From: a virus
IMG/VR virus record: IMGVR_UViG_3300044948_000497
Location: 1 to 26,468 of that record
Length of the DNA: 26,468 nucleotides
Reading direction: 5' to 3' (one strand)
Made by a program: the position numbers and the translations under genes. Of this stretch, positions 7,038 through 15,106 are shown piece by piece. Position 1 is the stretch's first letter, and each line of letters starts with the position of its first letter. Under the pieces are notes generated by a model. It saw nothing but the letters and a program-made list of their open reading frames with translations, was not told where the DNA came from and did no database searches.

Positions 7038-9818
7038 TTACTGACCTGCTTTCATTGTGACTTCTTGGAAGATAGAACGACTTTCATCACGTTGTGGTTT
7101 GTGGCTAACACCCATGCCCTTGCGAGTTATGTCCATGAGATACTTGATCCAATCTTGCCCCAGAGCGGTTTCATCAAAACCTTGACTCCACACATTATAT
7201 TGTTGTTTGTCACTTGCTTGAGGATCTTTAAGGATGTTTCTCAGTTTGGTAAAACTCATGCCAGTTGTTCGCGGCGTGGGATTAAGAGAGACTTTGACAT
7301 GTTCATAGCCAGGAAACTTATTCACAGATTTCATTATAGCTTGTGCCAATGGCATGTCTTTCTGATCTTCACCAACCATTATAACAACGTTATCATAGCG
7401 AGGAGCTTGTCCCCGACGTGGATTGACCAACTCATGCTTGATCTTTTGCATAAGTGATCCTCCTTGTTGAACAGCACTGATATTCGAGGCATATTCAGGA
7501 TCTAGCTTGTGCCAAGTTTGTGTTTTAACAGAGGGTGGTATGGGATCATCAACTCCCACAGCATTGCCTATGAACAAATAAGGATCGGCTTGGAGTTTTT
7601 GTGCTTGTTCTTTTGTAAGCCTCCACAGCTCTTGATGACCTTTGTGTCCCACAAAACTTCCAATAGCTACTACAGCAGTTTTTGCCTTGCCTTTCACAGC
7701 AGGTGGGGCCTTGGCAGCCATGGCTTGTTTCATTTGAGGTGATGTTACTTTAAACACTTGTCCACTGGGCATGTTGACAATAATGCCTTCCATGGTATTG
7801 CCAAGAACATTTTTACCTCTTAGTTTGGGACTGGTCAAAATTGTTTGACTGAGCTTTTCTCTAGCAGCATCAAGTTTGTCTTTGTTTGCAACACGATTTT
7901 TGGGATCAAGGTCCGCAACCGGCTCAACTATTTTCTCGACATCCAATCCAGAATGTTCCAGTTGGTTGTTGATTATTTTTACATCACTTGTGCTGGCGTC
8001 CGTCAACTGCTTTTTGATTTCTGCGGATTGCTGTTCAGGTAGTTCAGTGCCTGTGCTGAACTTTTTAAAAGCAAATGGCACCAAGGTCATAACCTTACCA
8101 AGTTCCTTGGGATCGTAACTGATATTAACAAACTTTAAACCATCCTCAGTTTGCTGGGCCATGGGCCTATATAACATTTCCGCTTGAACCAATGTGTTAA
8201 CTGGAACTTTCTTGATAAAGTCACTGCCAGTAATGATTTTCAAAACTTGATCGTAGTTGCGTGCTCGAGCTTGTTGTTCTTGATTTTGACCTTGTTCTTT
8301 TGCATATTTAGAGAAAAATCCTTGGTCCTCGGCATATATTGGTCGATCCACCCTGCTAGTCATAAAAAATGGTTGGCCTTTTTGATCTCTACCAAAACGT
8401 ATGCCAGCCCCGTCAACTTTCAAGTTAATAGGCACATCATCCAAGTTGCCACCAAGTTGAGCTATTTCCTGACAAAGTTTAATAAAATCTGCGTCCTTCA
8501 TCTCCATGCTGCTGGCACGGCCGTCAGGCAGTCTACTGTAAATGTGTTGAACACCTTTTCTAGCAAAACTAGGTGTATCTTGAGCTTCTTGTATTATGCC
8601 TTTTTCTTTTTGTCTGCTACGAAACTTGCTTTCGTAATCTATTGCCATGTTTACAGCTTGCTGACGCAGTTGAGTTGAATTTGGCACTTTAAGTGGTTTG
8701 TGGTCTTTGGTTCCCAAAAGCATGATGTCAATAGCAGCGAACTTGGTATCGCGGTCACGTTGCGGATCGTCTTTTGTGATCATTTGTGCCCCAGCACCAA
8801 ACAAAATATCATAAAACGCTTCGACTACAGCACGGTTTTGTTCGGGTTTTAGATACTTGTTCATAAGTTGAATTGTGCCAACAAAACTACCTTGCAGTTT
8901 TCTATCAGCTTCCGTGCGTTTACGTCCAAACATCAGTTCAAACTGCTGATCAAGGTTTTGCACATAATGTCTATCTGCTGTTTCAATATATTGCATTATG
9001 GGAATATTCTTTTTGGTGGCAGGCTCACCTGTTTGAGGATCAAGGTAAGGACGGTATTTCAAACTAAGGCCACCACCTTGAGCACTGGTCACAGCAAAAC
9101 TATAGTTGCTGTCTTGAACAGGCTCATCACTTATTTTAACGCCACGTTTTTGAACTTTTGCAACATACTTTTTGGTTTGATGTGCTTGCACTAGGGCGCG
9201 ATTTATATACTTGTGGAATACACCTTTAATGCCTACTTCCATGTCGTCATAATGGCTGCTGTGACTGTAAGCAAACCATTCAGTGGGCTTTTTAGTTTTG
9301 GTATCATAAGGACCCAGCTCGTAGTCCACTTGCACACGCACAACAGGATCATCTAGCAACCAAATACTGCTTAAGGAACTGTTGAATCCCAAAAGCACAC
9401 CGTTTCCAACTTTTTGCCCTATGATACTTTCCAACCAAGTGGCTAATTCCTCACCAAGATTTTGATCAACTTGGGTATCAATATCACCAACTTTGGTTTT
9501 TTTCAGTTTGTTTAGGAAATCTTCAGTGTTAATTTTTTTGATATTGAAAAAATGCACACTGCTTCCACTAAACATGTCTCCACTTGTCAGCAAACTGGGT
9601 GCCCAAATATACTTGCCTGTGGCTTCGCGAAAGCTTTTATTTTGAGCAGCAAACAACTTTCTCAGTTGTTTGACCATGAAATCTCTATTATGCAGTTTGA
9701 GATCAATTTCTTGCGCGGCTTGATCTTGCGCACCTTTCCAACCAGGACTTTTGCTGCTTACATTGCCGCCTTCCATCAAATAAGGCAGTGGACTATATAA
9801 AATTTCAGATATGAGCAT
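7038..9818 (-). CDS. Ligase-like nucleotidyltransferase fused to NMNAT/PPAT-like domain
   Basis: A 926-residue multidomain protein. Residues 1-16 end in YLME|GG, a gp21-type cleavage site, suggesting head packaging. Residues 17-410 are not recognised. Residues about 420-700 carry an ATP-ligase/capping-enzyme set: motif I LKVDGAGIRFG (K467, D469, G470), an acidic LVQAEMLYRP (E547), motif IV MEGIIVNM (E677) and motif V-like FKV (K690). Residues about 713-900 look like an NMNAT/PPAT-type nucleotidyltransferase: GSFVGHKGHQELW (720-732, the HxGH site) and MSFTKLRNIL (854-863, the ISxTxxR site). A second gp21-like site, IIQE|AQ, lies at 411/412, just before the ligase domain. Likely chemistry is nucleotidyl transfer to RNA, DNA or NMN-like substrates; the actual substrate is unknown. 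It is co-transcribed with the 454-residue gene. Confidence 0.72.
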   Translation of the reverse strand: MLISEILYSPLPYLMEGGNVSSKSPGWKGAQDQAAQEIDLKLHNRDFMVKQLRKLFAAQNKSFREATGKYIWAPSLLTSGDMFSGSSVHFFNIKKINTEDFLNKLKKTKVGDIDTQVDQNLGEELATWLESIIGQKVGNGVLLGFNSSLSSIWLLDDPVVRVQVDYELGPYDTKTKKPTEWFAYSHSSHYDDMEVGIKGVFHKYINRALVQAHQTKKYVAKVQKRGVKISDEPVQDSNYSFAVTSAQGGGLSLKYRPYLDPQTGEPATKKNIPIMQYIETADRHYVQNLDQQFELMFGRKRTEADRKLQGSFVGTIQLMNKYLKPEQNRAVVEAFYDILFGAGAQMITKDDPQRDRDTKFAAIDIMLLGTKDHKPLKVPNSTQLRQQAVNMAIDYESKFRSRQKEKGIIQEAQDTPSFARKGVQHIYSRLPDGRASSMEMKDADFIKLCQEIAQLGGNLDDVPINLKVDGAGIRFGRDQKGQPFFMTSRVDRPIYAEDQGFFSKYAKEQGQNQEQQARARNYDQVLKIITGSDFIKKVPVNTLVQAEMLYRPMAQQTEDGLKFVNISYDPKELGKVMTLVPFAFKKFSTGTELPEQQSAEIKKQLTDASTSDVKIINNQLEHSGLDVEKIVEPVADLDPKNRVANKDKLDAAREKLSQTILTSPKLRGKNVLGNTMEGIIVNMPSGQVFKVTSPQMKQAMAAKAPPAVKGKAKTAVVAIGSFVGHKGHQELWRLTKEQAQKLQADPYLFIGNAVGVDDPIPPSVKTQTWHKLDPEYASNISAVQQGGSLMQKIKHELVNPRRGQAPRYDNVVIMVGEDQKDMPLAQAIMKSVNKFPGYEHVKVSLNPTPRTTGMSFTKLRNILKDPQASDKQQYNVWSQGFDETALGQDWIKYLMDITRKGMGVSHKPQRDESRSIFQEVTMKAGQ

Positions 9819-9822
9819 AAGG

Positions 9823-9861
9823 GCCTCGTAAAAATACCCAGTATTTAGTATTTTACGAGGC
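9823..9861 (-). promoter_or_regulatory. RBS-hiding hairpin with internal late-promoter-like motif
   Basis: On the minus strand, GCCTCGTAAAATAC (9861-9848) can pair with GTATTTTTACGAGGC (9837-9823), a 14-bp stem with one bulged base and a 10-base loop. The 3' arm contains GAGG, the ribosome site five to seven bases before the ATG at 9818. ACTAAATA (9849-9842), a member of the window's NNTAAATA late set, covers the loop. Read-through RNA from FkbM would fold and block translation. RNA started just inside would lack the 5' arm and leave the site open. T4 gene e is regulated this way. Confidence 0.6.
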
Positions 9862-9870
9862 TATTTGTGG

Positions 9871-10908
9871 CTAAAAGAATAAACTTGATGTGACAGTTTG
9901 AGGACGCGGAAACTCTAGGAAAAACTTTTCTGTAACCAGCACTTGATTGTCCAGTAGTTGATAAACTCTATTACTTTTGGACGGTTGATACCGTTGACCA
10001 TCTTGAACATAGGGCAATAAGTCAGGTACTTTGGCCGCTGGTGCTGGAGCCCATGGAACATTATCCTGCCATGTTATTGTTCCCGACATACGGTCTAACT
10101 GTTGTTGCCATATTTGATTCAAGTTTATGTTTCGGAAGTTGTGGTTGTGTGCACGCCAGGTGGGCACAGCCAGCAGGTCGTTTACTCGTGACAAAATTAC
10201 ATCACTAGCCAAGTTACTGATTTGCACATGTTGCTTGTGTGATATCACATGTTGGCTGGCACTGATACATGTGTAACCATGTTCTGTCAACCACTGTATA
10301 GCTTCATGACTGCGTGCAAGTTCATCAGGCGTTTTGTGATTGCACTCAAAAAATATCCAAGGTTGATCACGCTCAAGAAGCTGCGTGGCCCCTTGCAATA
10401 CTGCCAGTTCATGACCTTCCACGTCAATTTTCATAAGTTTAACAGGATCCAGTGTTAAACTGTCAAGGTTCACAATAGGCACTTGGCGATTACCTTGTCC
10501 CTGTTGGACAACATGGCTGGTGCCTGTTTGTGTTTTATTCCATGCAAACTCTACAACACCTGAAGTTTCACCTACAGCAGTGTTATGCAACTTCCATGCA
10601 ACCTCAGTTGCATGATATGTCCTAGTAATAGATTCACAGTTTTCTTGTATGGGTTCAAACATTTCTGTGGAAGTAACAAACCCTTGAGATAAAAACTCCC
10701 AACTGGCTACACCATAGTTTGCACCTACATCTAGCAAATGACCTGGACCGTGGAGGCCCAGTTCTTGCCATACTGGCCACCATTTGCGAAACAACCAGTT
10801 GTCATTTTGCAAACGTAGCTTGCTGCTCCAAAAGTCTTGTTTGGTCATATGAAGCTCAAGTCCATTAAATGGCAAAACTTCAGTTTTCAAATCAGCTAGG
10901 CGTTGCAT
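9871..10908 (-). CDS. FkbM-family SAM-dependent methyltransferase
   Basis: A 345-residue protein with the full set of FkbM motifs: SAM-binding HLLDVGANYG (56-65), MFEPIQENC (82-90), the conserved VNLDSL (145-150), LMKIDVEGHELAVLQGA (157-173) and WIFFECNH (183-190). FkbM enzymes O-methylate sugars or small molecules. The last 110 residues are an extension of unknown role that ends in a hydrophobic SLFF. AGAGG lies five bases before the ATG. It follows a host-type TTGACA promoter rather than a late motif, so it is probably expressed early. Its location between capsid and neck genes, next to a homing endonuclease, suggests acquisition. Substrate unknown; modification of host or virion glycans is possible. 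Confidence 0.9.
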   Translation of the reverse strand: MQRLADLKTEVLPFNGLELHMTKQDFWSSKLRLQNDNWLFRKWWPVWQELGLHGPGHLLDVGANYGVASWEFLSQGFVTSTEMFEPIQENCESITRTYHATEVAWKLHNTAVGETSGVVEFAWNKTQTGTSHVVQQGQGNRQVPIVNLDSLTLDPVKLMKIDVEGHELAVLQGATQLLERDQPWIFFECNHKTPDELARSHEAIQWLTEHGYTCISASQHVISHKQHVQISNLASDVILSRVNDLLAVPTWRAHNHNFRNINLNQIWQQQLDRMSGTITWQDNVPWAPAPAAKVPDLLPYVQDGQRYQPSKSNRVYQLLDNQVLVTEKFFLEFPRPQTVTSSLFF

Positions 10909-10930
10909 GGGACCTCTTTAATACTATGTT

Positions 10931-10959
10931 ATTCTTGCACATGATTTCACAGTTGTCAA
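10931..10959 (-). promoter_or_regulatory. Host-type promoter for the FkbM gene
   Basis: Minus-strand TTGACA (10959-10954), a 17-base spacer, then AAGAAT (10936-10931). The -35 box is perfect, the -10 matches 4/6. It lies 22 bases before the FkbM ATG, allowing a leader that includes the AGAGG ribosome site. Confidence 0.5.
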
Positions 10960-11009
10960 AACATTTTCTCAACTCTAGCTTTTTATGATTTAGAACAGTA
11001 AATATAGTT

Positions 11010-12578
11010 ATGGCATCAAATACACATGACCCTTTTGTTTCACAAATTCAACACTTGTTAAGCTCGCATGCGCCTGACGGCATAGCTACACGAGTAAAAA
11101 GCAACAAGGACCTAGCACTCGCTGTAACAGCATGGACCGCAAGCGCATCATGTTCCAACTGGAGTGAAAAAATCTATTGTTATGTGAATGGTTTGGAACA
11201 CCCACCTCTGTGTGCATGTGGTCAAGCTTTAACATTTGTCAGCATAAAAACAGGCTATCGCGAGTTCTGTTCACGATCATGTGATCATGCTAAATCAGCA
11301 GCAACTCAACGCAGAATCGCCAAAATGAAAAGTCAAGGCGGGGTAGGACTAGCCAATCCCAATACCAAAGCCAAAGCTAGAAAAACATTACAACAAATAT
11401 ATGGTGATGATATCATCAATCCCAGCCAAATATTAGAAAATCGAGCAAAGTTAAAAATCAACAATCCAATGCACTGCCAAGTTACCAAAGATAAAATTAA
11501 GCAAACTACATTACTGAAATATGGCGTTGATAACGTTGCCAAGCTACATTATTCACCTAAAACTATTGAAATCTTAAATGATAAAGAATTGTTAAAAGAA
11601 CTATTTCTAAGTATGCCTACTTCTGATATTTCATCTAAACTAGGTGTAAGTGATGGTGTTATATTTAAACAACTATATAGATTTGAACTTAGAAAGCCTC
11701 ATCAGTCATCTCCAGAGTTACAACTAAGAGAATACCTAACATCATTGGGCTGTGATGATTTTAAAAAAGATAGGAAAATACTAAAAGGCAAGGAACTGGA
11801 TTTCTATAGTGCTTCATTAAATGTTGCAATAGAATATTGCGGATTATATTATCATTCAGAATCTGTCTACCTAAATAGGAAATACCATAGGGAAAAGTAT
11901 TTACAATGTAAAGAAGCTGGTATAAAATTAGTTACTATATTTGAAAATGAATGGATACACCGACCAAATATAGTTCTGTCGCGCATTAAACATCTCGTTA
12001 AAAGATCTGAAACTGGTATCGGTGCTAGGAAGTTAGCAATAAAAGAAATTGATACAAACATCGCTAAGCAGTTTCTAGAGGTGTTTCACATTGACGGATA
12101 TGCAAATACATCAACAAAATTTGGTGCTTTTTATCGTGATGAACTAGTCGCTGTTATGACATTTGGTAAAAATAATCGAGTTAATTCTGCAAAGCTTTTA
12201 CAAGAGTGGGAAATGGTTAGATTCGCAACTAACGGTAAAAACTATCCAGGTGTTGCTGGTAAACTATTTTCAACATTTATCAAAAGTTATAATCCCACTA
12301 GTATTCTAAGTTACAGTAATCTACGATACGGAGAAGGCGATTATTTAAAATATCTAGGTTTTATTCGAAATAAAGATACCAGCGTGGGATATTGGTACTT
12401 TAAAAATAATGAATATAAATTATATCATCGTTCGAACTTTACCAAGGACAATATCTTAAGGAAGTTTCCTATGATTGATTTTACTGCTGTTACAGACGAA
12501 TATTCCATGGCCAAGCTTGCAGGATTAGATCGGATATGGGATTGTGGCAATGCAGTATGGGCATGGAACAAAAAATAA
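11010..12578 (+). CDS. Free-standing homing endonuclease, Vsr/EDxHD-like
   Basis: A 522-residue mobile nuclease on the strand opposite to its neighbours. A zinc-ribbon pair lies at C68/C70 and C87/C91 (CACG, CSRSC). It is followed by NUMOD-like DNA-binding repeats (QIYGDDIINPSQ, LLKYGVDNVAKL) and a helix-turn-helix at about 203-226 (TSDISSKLGVSDGVIFKQLY). The nuclease core starts at SSPELQLREYL with GKELDFYSASLNVAIEYCGLYYHSE (D264, E275, H282) and TIFENEW at 309-315, as in Vsr-related EDxHD homing enzymes. The C-terminal 180 residues (FHIDGYANTS, FGAFYRDELVAVMTFGK, YHRSNFTKDN) are the extra domain often seen in phage versions. After about 330 bases the DNA becomes visibly more AT-rich than neighbouring phage genes, suggesting transfer. 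No intron was seen; it sits just past gp23. Confidence 0.8.
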   Translation: MASNTHDPFVSQIQHLLSSHAPDGIATRVKSNKDLALAVTAWTASASCSNWSEKIYCYVNGLEHPPLCACGQALTFVSIKTGYREFCSRSCDHAKSAATQRRIAKMKSQGGVGLANPNTKAKARKTLQQIYGDDIINPSQILENRAKLKINNPMHCQVTKDKIKQTTLLKYGVDNVAKLHYSPKTIEILNDKELLKELFLSMPTSDISSKLGVSDGVIFKQLYRFELRKPHQSSPELQLREYLTSLGCDDFKKDRKILKGKELDFYSASLNVAIEYCGLYYHSESVYLNRKYHREKYLQCKEAGIKLVTIFENEWIHRPNIVLSRIKHLVKRSETGIGARKLAIKEIDTNIAKQFLEVFHIDGYANTSTKFGAFYRDELVAVMTFGKNNRVNSAKLLQEWEMVRFATNGKNYPGVAGKLFSTFIKSYNPTSILSYSNLRYGEGDYLKYLGFIRNKDTSVGYWYFKNNEYKLYHRSNFTKDNILRKFPMIDFTAVTDEYSMAKLAGLDRIWDCGNAVWAWNKK

Positions 12579-12602
12579 CACTTGCATAAAGATTTATGTA
12601 CA

Positions 12603-12632
12603 AAAAAATCCGGGATTTCTCCCGGATTTTTT
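12603..12632. terminator. Bidirectional intrinsic terminator between endonuclease and gp23
   Basis: AAAAAATCCGGG (12603-12614), loop ATTTCT, CCCGGATTTTTT (12621-12632): a perfect 12-bp inverted repeat with a GC core and a T-run on each strand. It serves the plus-strand endonuclease (stop 12578) and the minus-strand gp23 (stop 12668). Confidence 0.92.
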
Positions 12633-12667
12633 ATTGTTCACAACAAGCAGGATACTTGCTGAGTAAC

Positions 12668-13867
12668 TTAAATAAACTTCAAGTTAGCTGTGTTAATGGA
12701 AATACCAGCCAAGTAGTCAGCAGCATTGCCAAGGCTTGATGCTGTGTTGCTGAGTTCCAAATAGCCGTAACGTGACATAAAGCTCACAACTGGTTCAAAA
12801 GTTGTGGGGTCAATGATCACACCACTGCTTGTTAGAGGAACGTATGGGCAATAATATGCCGCCGCGTCGATTTCGCCAGGGCCTTTGTAACCAACCAATA
12901 CGTTTGTGTCGTCAGCAGCATATTGGTCAACATACACGCGCATGGTGTTGTTCAAAGTGCCAACGAACTTGGTGTTGGTTGGTGCTTCAAATGTACCTTC
13001 GGTTGTGCGAGCAAAAGCTGAAGTTGTTGCGCTTTGCAGGATTGTCAAAGCTGTGGGGCTTACCACAACCCAGTTACCTGCACCACGACGTGTGCGGGCA
13101 GCAATCAAGTTTGCACCACGGTTGATCAACACTGCTAGAGCAGCATGTTCGTCACCAACGTATGTTGCAGTACCGCTTACAGCACCTTGGTCATAAGTTA
13201 GTGTTGTGCCAGCCAATGTACGCAAGCTGGTCAAGATTTCTTGGTCAATTTCAGCTGTGATTTCTTGAGCCAAAGCAGCCATGATTTCTGCTTCGATGTC
13301 AATGCCTTGTTGGGCTTGTGCATCTTGAGCAGCTTCAAAGGTCCAGCGAGCTGACAACTTGCGTGTCTTGGCTTCCACTGTTTCCTTCAAGATTTGGATG
13401 TTCAGTCTCTTGCCAGCTGTACCTTCTAGCACGCTGGTTGGTGCAGCGCGAGGAGTTGTGCTGTTGCCATTACCGCTATAGAAGCGTGCAATGTCGAATG
13501 GGCTGAGAGCTTCAGTTCCAGCTGCTACTGCATTTGGTGTACCAAATGTATCAGCATAACGCACACGCAGGGTGTGGATTTGGCCCACAGGACCAGTCAT
13601 GGGCTGTACGCCAATGATTTCGTTAGCAATAACAGTTGGCATTACACGACGGATAACAGGCAAAATAACCTTGTTCAGGGTTGCGATGTTACCGGCGCTT
13701 GTGCTACCGGGACTGGCAGTCTCAAACAAGATGCCACTCATTTTGTTTAGTTCACGCTTGGTGTTGTCAAGGACTACGTCCATGACTTTTTTACGGTTAC
13801 CACTGAGACCTTCGCATAGGGCCTGTTTTGTAGCTGCCCAGTGTGTCTCAAAGAGATTTTTACTCAT
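12668..13867 (-). CDS. 23: Major capsid protein gp23
   Basis: A 399-residue capsid protein. The conserved gp23 segment LNKVILPVIRRVMPTVIAN, followed by EIIGVQPMTGPVGQIHTLRVRYADTF, begins near residue 64. Later KLSARWTFEAAQDAQAQQGID, EIMAALAQEITAEIDQEIL and the C-terminal FMSRYGYLEL are family hallmarks. It is short compared with T4 gp23 (521). The N-terminal propeptide is expected to be removed by gp21; GILFE|TAS at 49/50 is the best site. AGGAG lies before the ATG. No late-type motif stands directly upstream, so it probably shares the gp21/gp22 transcript; the strong terminator follows. No separate vertex protein gp24 is in the window. Confidence 0.95.
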   Translation of the reverse strand: MSKNLFETHWAATKQALCEGLSGNRKKVMDVVLDNTKRELNKMSGILFETASPGSTSAGNIATLNKVILPVIRRVMPTVIANEIIGVQPMTGPVGQIHTLRVRYADTFGTPNAVAAGTEALSPFDIARFYSGNGNSTTPRAAPTSVLEGTAGKRLNIQILKETVEAKTRKLSARWTFEAAQDAQAQQGIDIEAEIMAALAQEITAEIDQEILTSLRTLAGTTLTYDQGAVSGTATYVGDEHAALAVLINRGANLIAARTRRGAGNWVVVSPTALTILQSATTSAFARTTEGTFEAPTNTKFVGTLNNTMRVYVDQYAADDTNVLVGYKGPGEIDAAAYYCPYVPLTSSGVIIDPTTFEPVVSFMSRYGYLELSNTASSLGNAADYLAGISINTANLKFI

Positions 13868-13881
13868 TTTATTAGTTCTCC

Positions 13882-15090
13882 TTATTCTCTATGAATACCT
13901 GCCAGATACAGAATTTGGCCCAGGTCAGCCTGAGTTTCTTCTGATACTGATTCTGCAAGTTTATTGGTTCTGTTGCCTGTTACCACTGCTCGCTTTTCTT
14001 GTGTTTGTGATTCAGCAAGGGCTTGTTTGCCACGACCAGCAGGAGCAACATTACCCTGCATGACAGTGGGTAGATATCTGTTGAATGCTTCGCGCAGGTT
14101 TTGTGTGCGGATGCCTTTCAACAAATCTTCCATCACTGCTCGTTTTTCACGGCCCAATGGGGCTGTGATTTCCTGCAGGATTACCATGCGCTGGGCACGG
14201 TCTTCAGCAGTTTTTATGCGAGCTTGTGCATCTTCCACCAAACGAGTCTGAGCTTGTTTTTGACGGTCTACATGACGTAGAGCCGTGTCTAAACGACCGT
14301 TGGTTTCAGTAAGTTGACGAGTCAGCTTGCGAACTTCGCTATGTTCAGCTAGATAGCTGTTCATATACTCTGCTGCATATGCTTCAAATATCTTGCGTCC
14401 AAAGTTGTTTTCTCTTGCAACTTTGATGTCATCACGCCATTGACTGAGTTCTTCACGAATTACAGTGTTTAGAGTGCCTTCAACAAGATTTTTGGCTCGA
14501 TTAATGAATTGCGCGCGAGTTTCTTCAATACGTTGACGTCCTTGCTGTGCAAGCTTGACACGTTGTTCTACAAGTGCCTTCTTGTCAGCATGGAATTCAG
14601 CTATTTCCTCGCTTAGTTGTTTGAGAATGAATTCTTCCAGTTTGCGAACACGTTGACTGTATTCCAAGCTGGTGTTTTCACGAATATTCTCAAGTTCTTT
14701 TGCCATTTGGTGACGTTGAACTTTTAGTTGACGACGATCTTTTACAAATTCCGTCAGCTCTTCATTGAGTTGACGTGCAACAAATGCATTAATCGCCTTC
14801 ATGTGCTCACGCAAACGAGCATTGTAACGTTGGCTAGATGTCTTTGTTGCAGTACGCAATTTTGCACGATCTTCAGCAAACTCACCGAGTTCGCTACGAA
14901 TAGTGTCATTCAACATCCGGTCCATGGCTTCCACTAACACTGCTTTGTCATTTTGATAACGAGCAGCGTAGTCCTCATGAAGACGGGTCTCCATGCTGCG
15001 AATTTTATTTTCAAAAGCCTCCTGGAGTGTGGCTTTGAGTTCATCACCCAATGCTGTATTCTCCAGGAGATCTTTCAATGTAGTTTCCAT
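13882..15090 (-). CDS. 22: Prohead core scaffolding protein gp22
   Basis: A 402-residue, highly charged, helical protein between protease and capsid genes, as in T4. NFGRKIFEAYAAEYMNSYLAE at about 229-249 is a typical gp22 segment of marine T4-like phages. The scaffold directs capsid assembly and is then degraded by gp21. The first 225 residues contain four similar blocks (SELGEFAEDRAKL, EELTEFVKDRRQL, EEIAEFHADKKAL, EELSQWRDDIKV) spaced about 44-52 residues, indicating a repeated coiled-coil unit. AGGAG lies ten bases before the ATG. T4 gp22 is 269 residues, so this one is enlarged, perhaps through those repeats. Confidence 0.86.
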   Translation of the reverse strand: METTLKDLLENTALGDELKATLQEAFENKIRSMETRLHEDYAARYQNDKAVLVEAMDRMLNDTIRSELGEFAEDRAKLRTATKTSSQRYNARLREHMKAINAFVARQLNEELTEFVKDRRQLKVQRHQMAKELENIRENTSLEYSQRVRKLEEFILKQLSEEIAEFHADKKALVEQRVKLAQQGRQRIEETRAQFINRAKNLVEGTLNTVIREELSQWRDDIKVARENNFGRKIFEAYAAEYMNSYLAEHSEVRKLTRQLTETNGRLDTALRHVDRQKQAQTRLVEDAQARIKTAEDRAQRMVILQEITAPLGREKRAVMEDLLKGIRTQNLREAFNRYLPTVMQGNVAPAGRGKQALAESQTQEKRAVVTGNRTNKLAESVSEETQADLGQILYLAGIHRE

Positions 15091-15106
15091 TGGACGGTCG
15101 CTCCTT

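Noticed and set aside
7014-7457. Plus-strand 147-codon frame antisense to the 926-residue gene
   Set aside because: No ribosome site, unlike any known protein, and wholly within a well-supported gene.
9823-9861. Terminator of the FkbM gene
   Set aside because: The stem is not followed by a U-run on the minus strand; its 3' arm instead contains the ribosome site of the next gene.
10997-11004. Plus-strand AGTAAATA as a late promoter of the homing endonuclease
   Set aside because: It ends only five bases before the ATG, so the RNA would start at or inside the codon; treated as chance.
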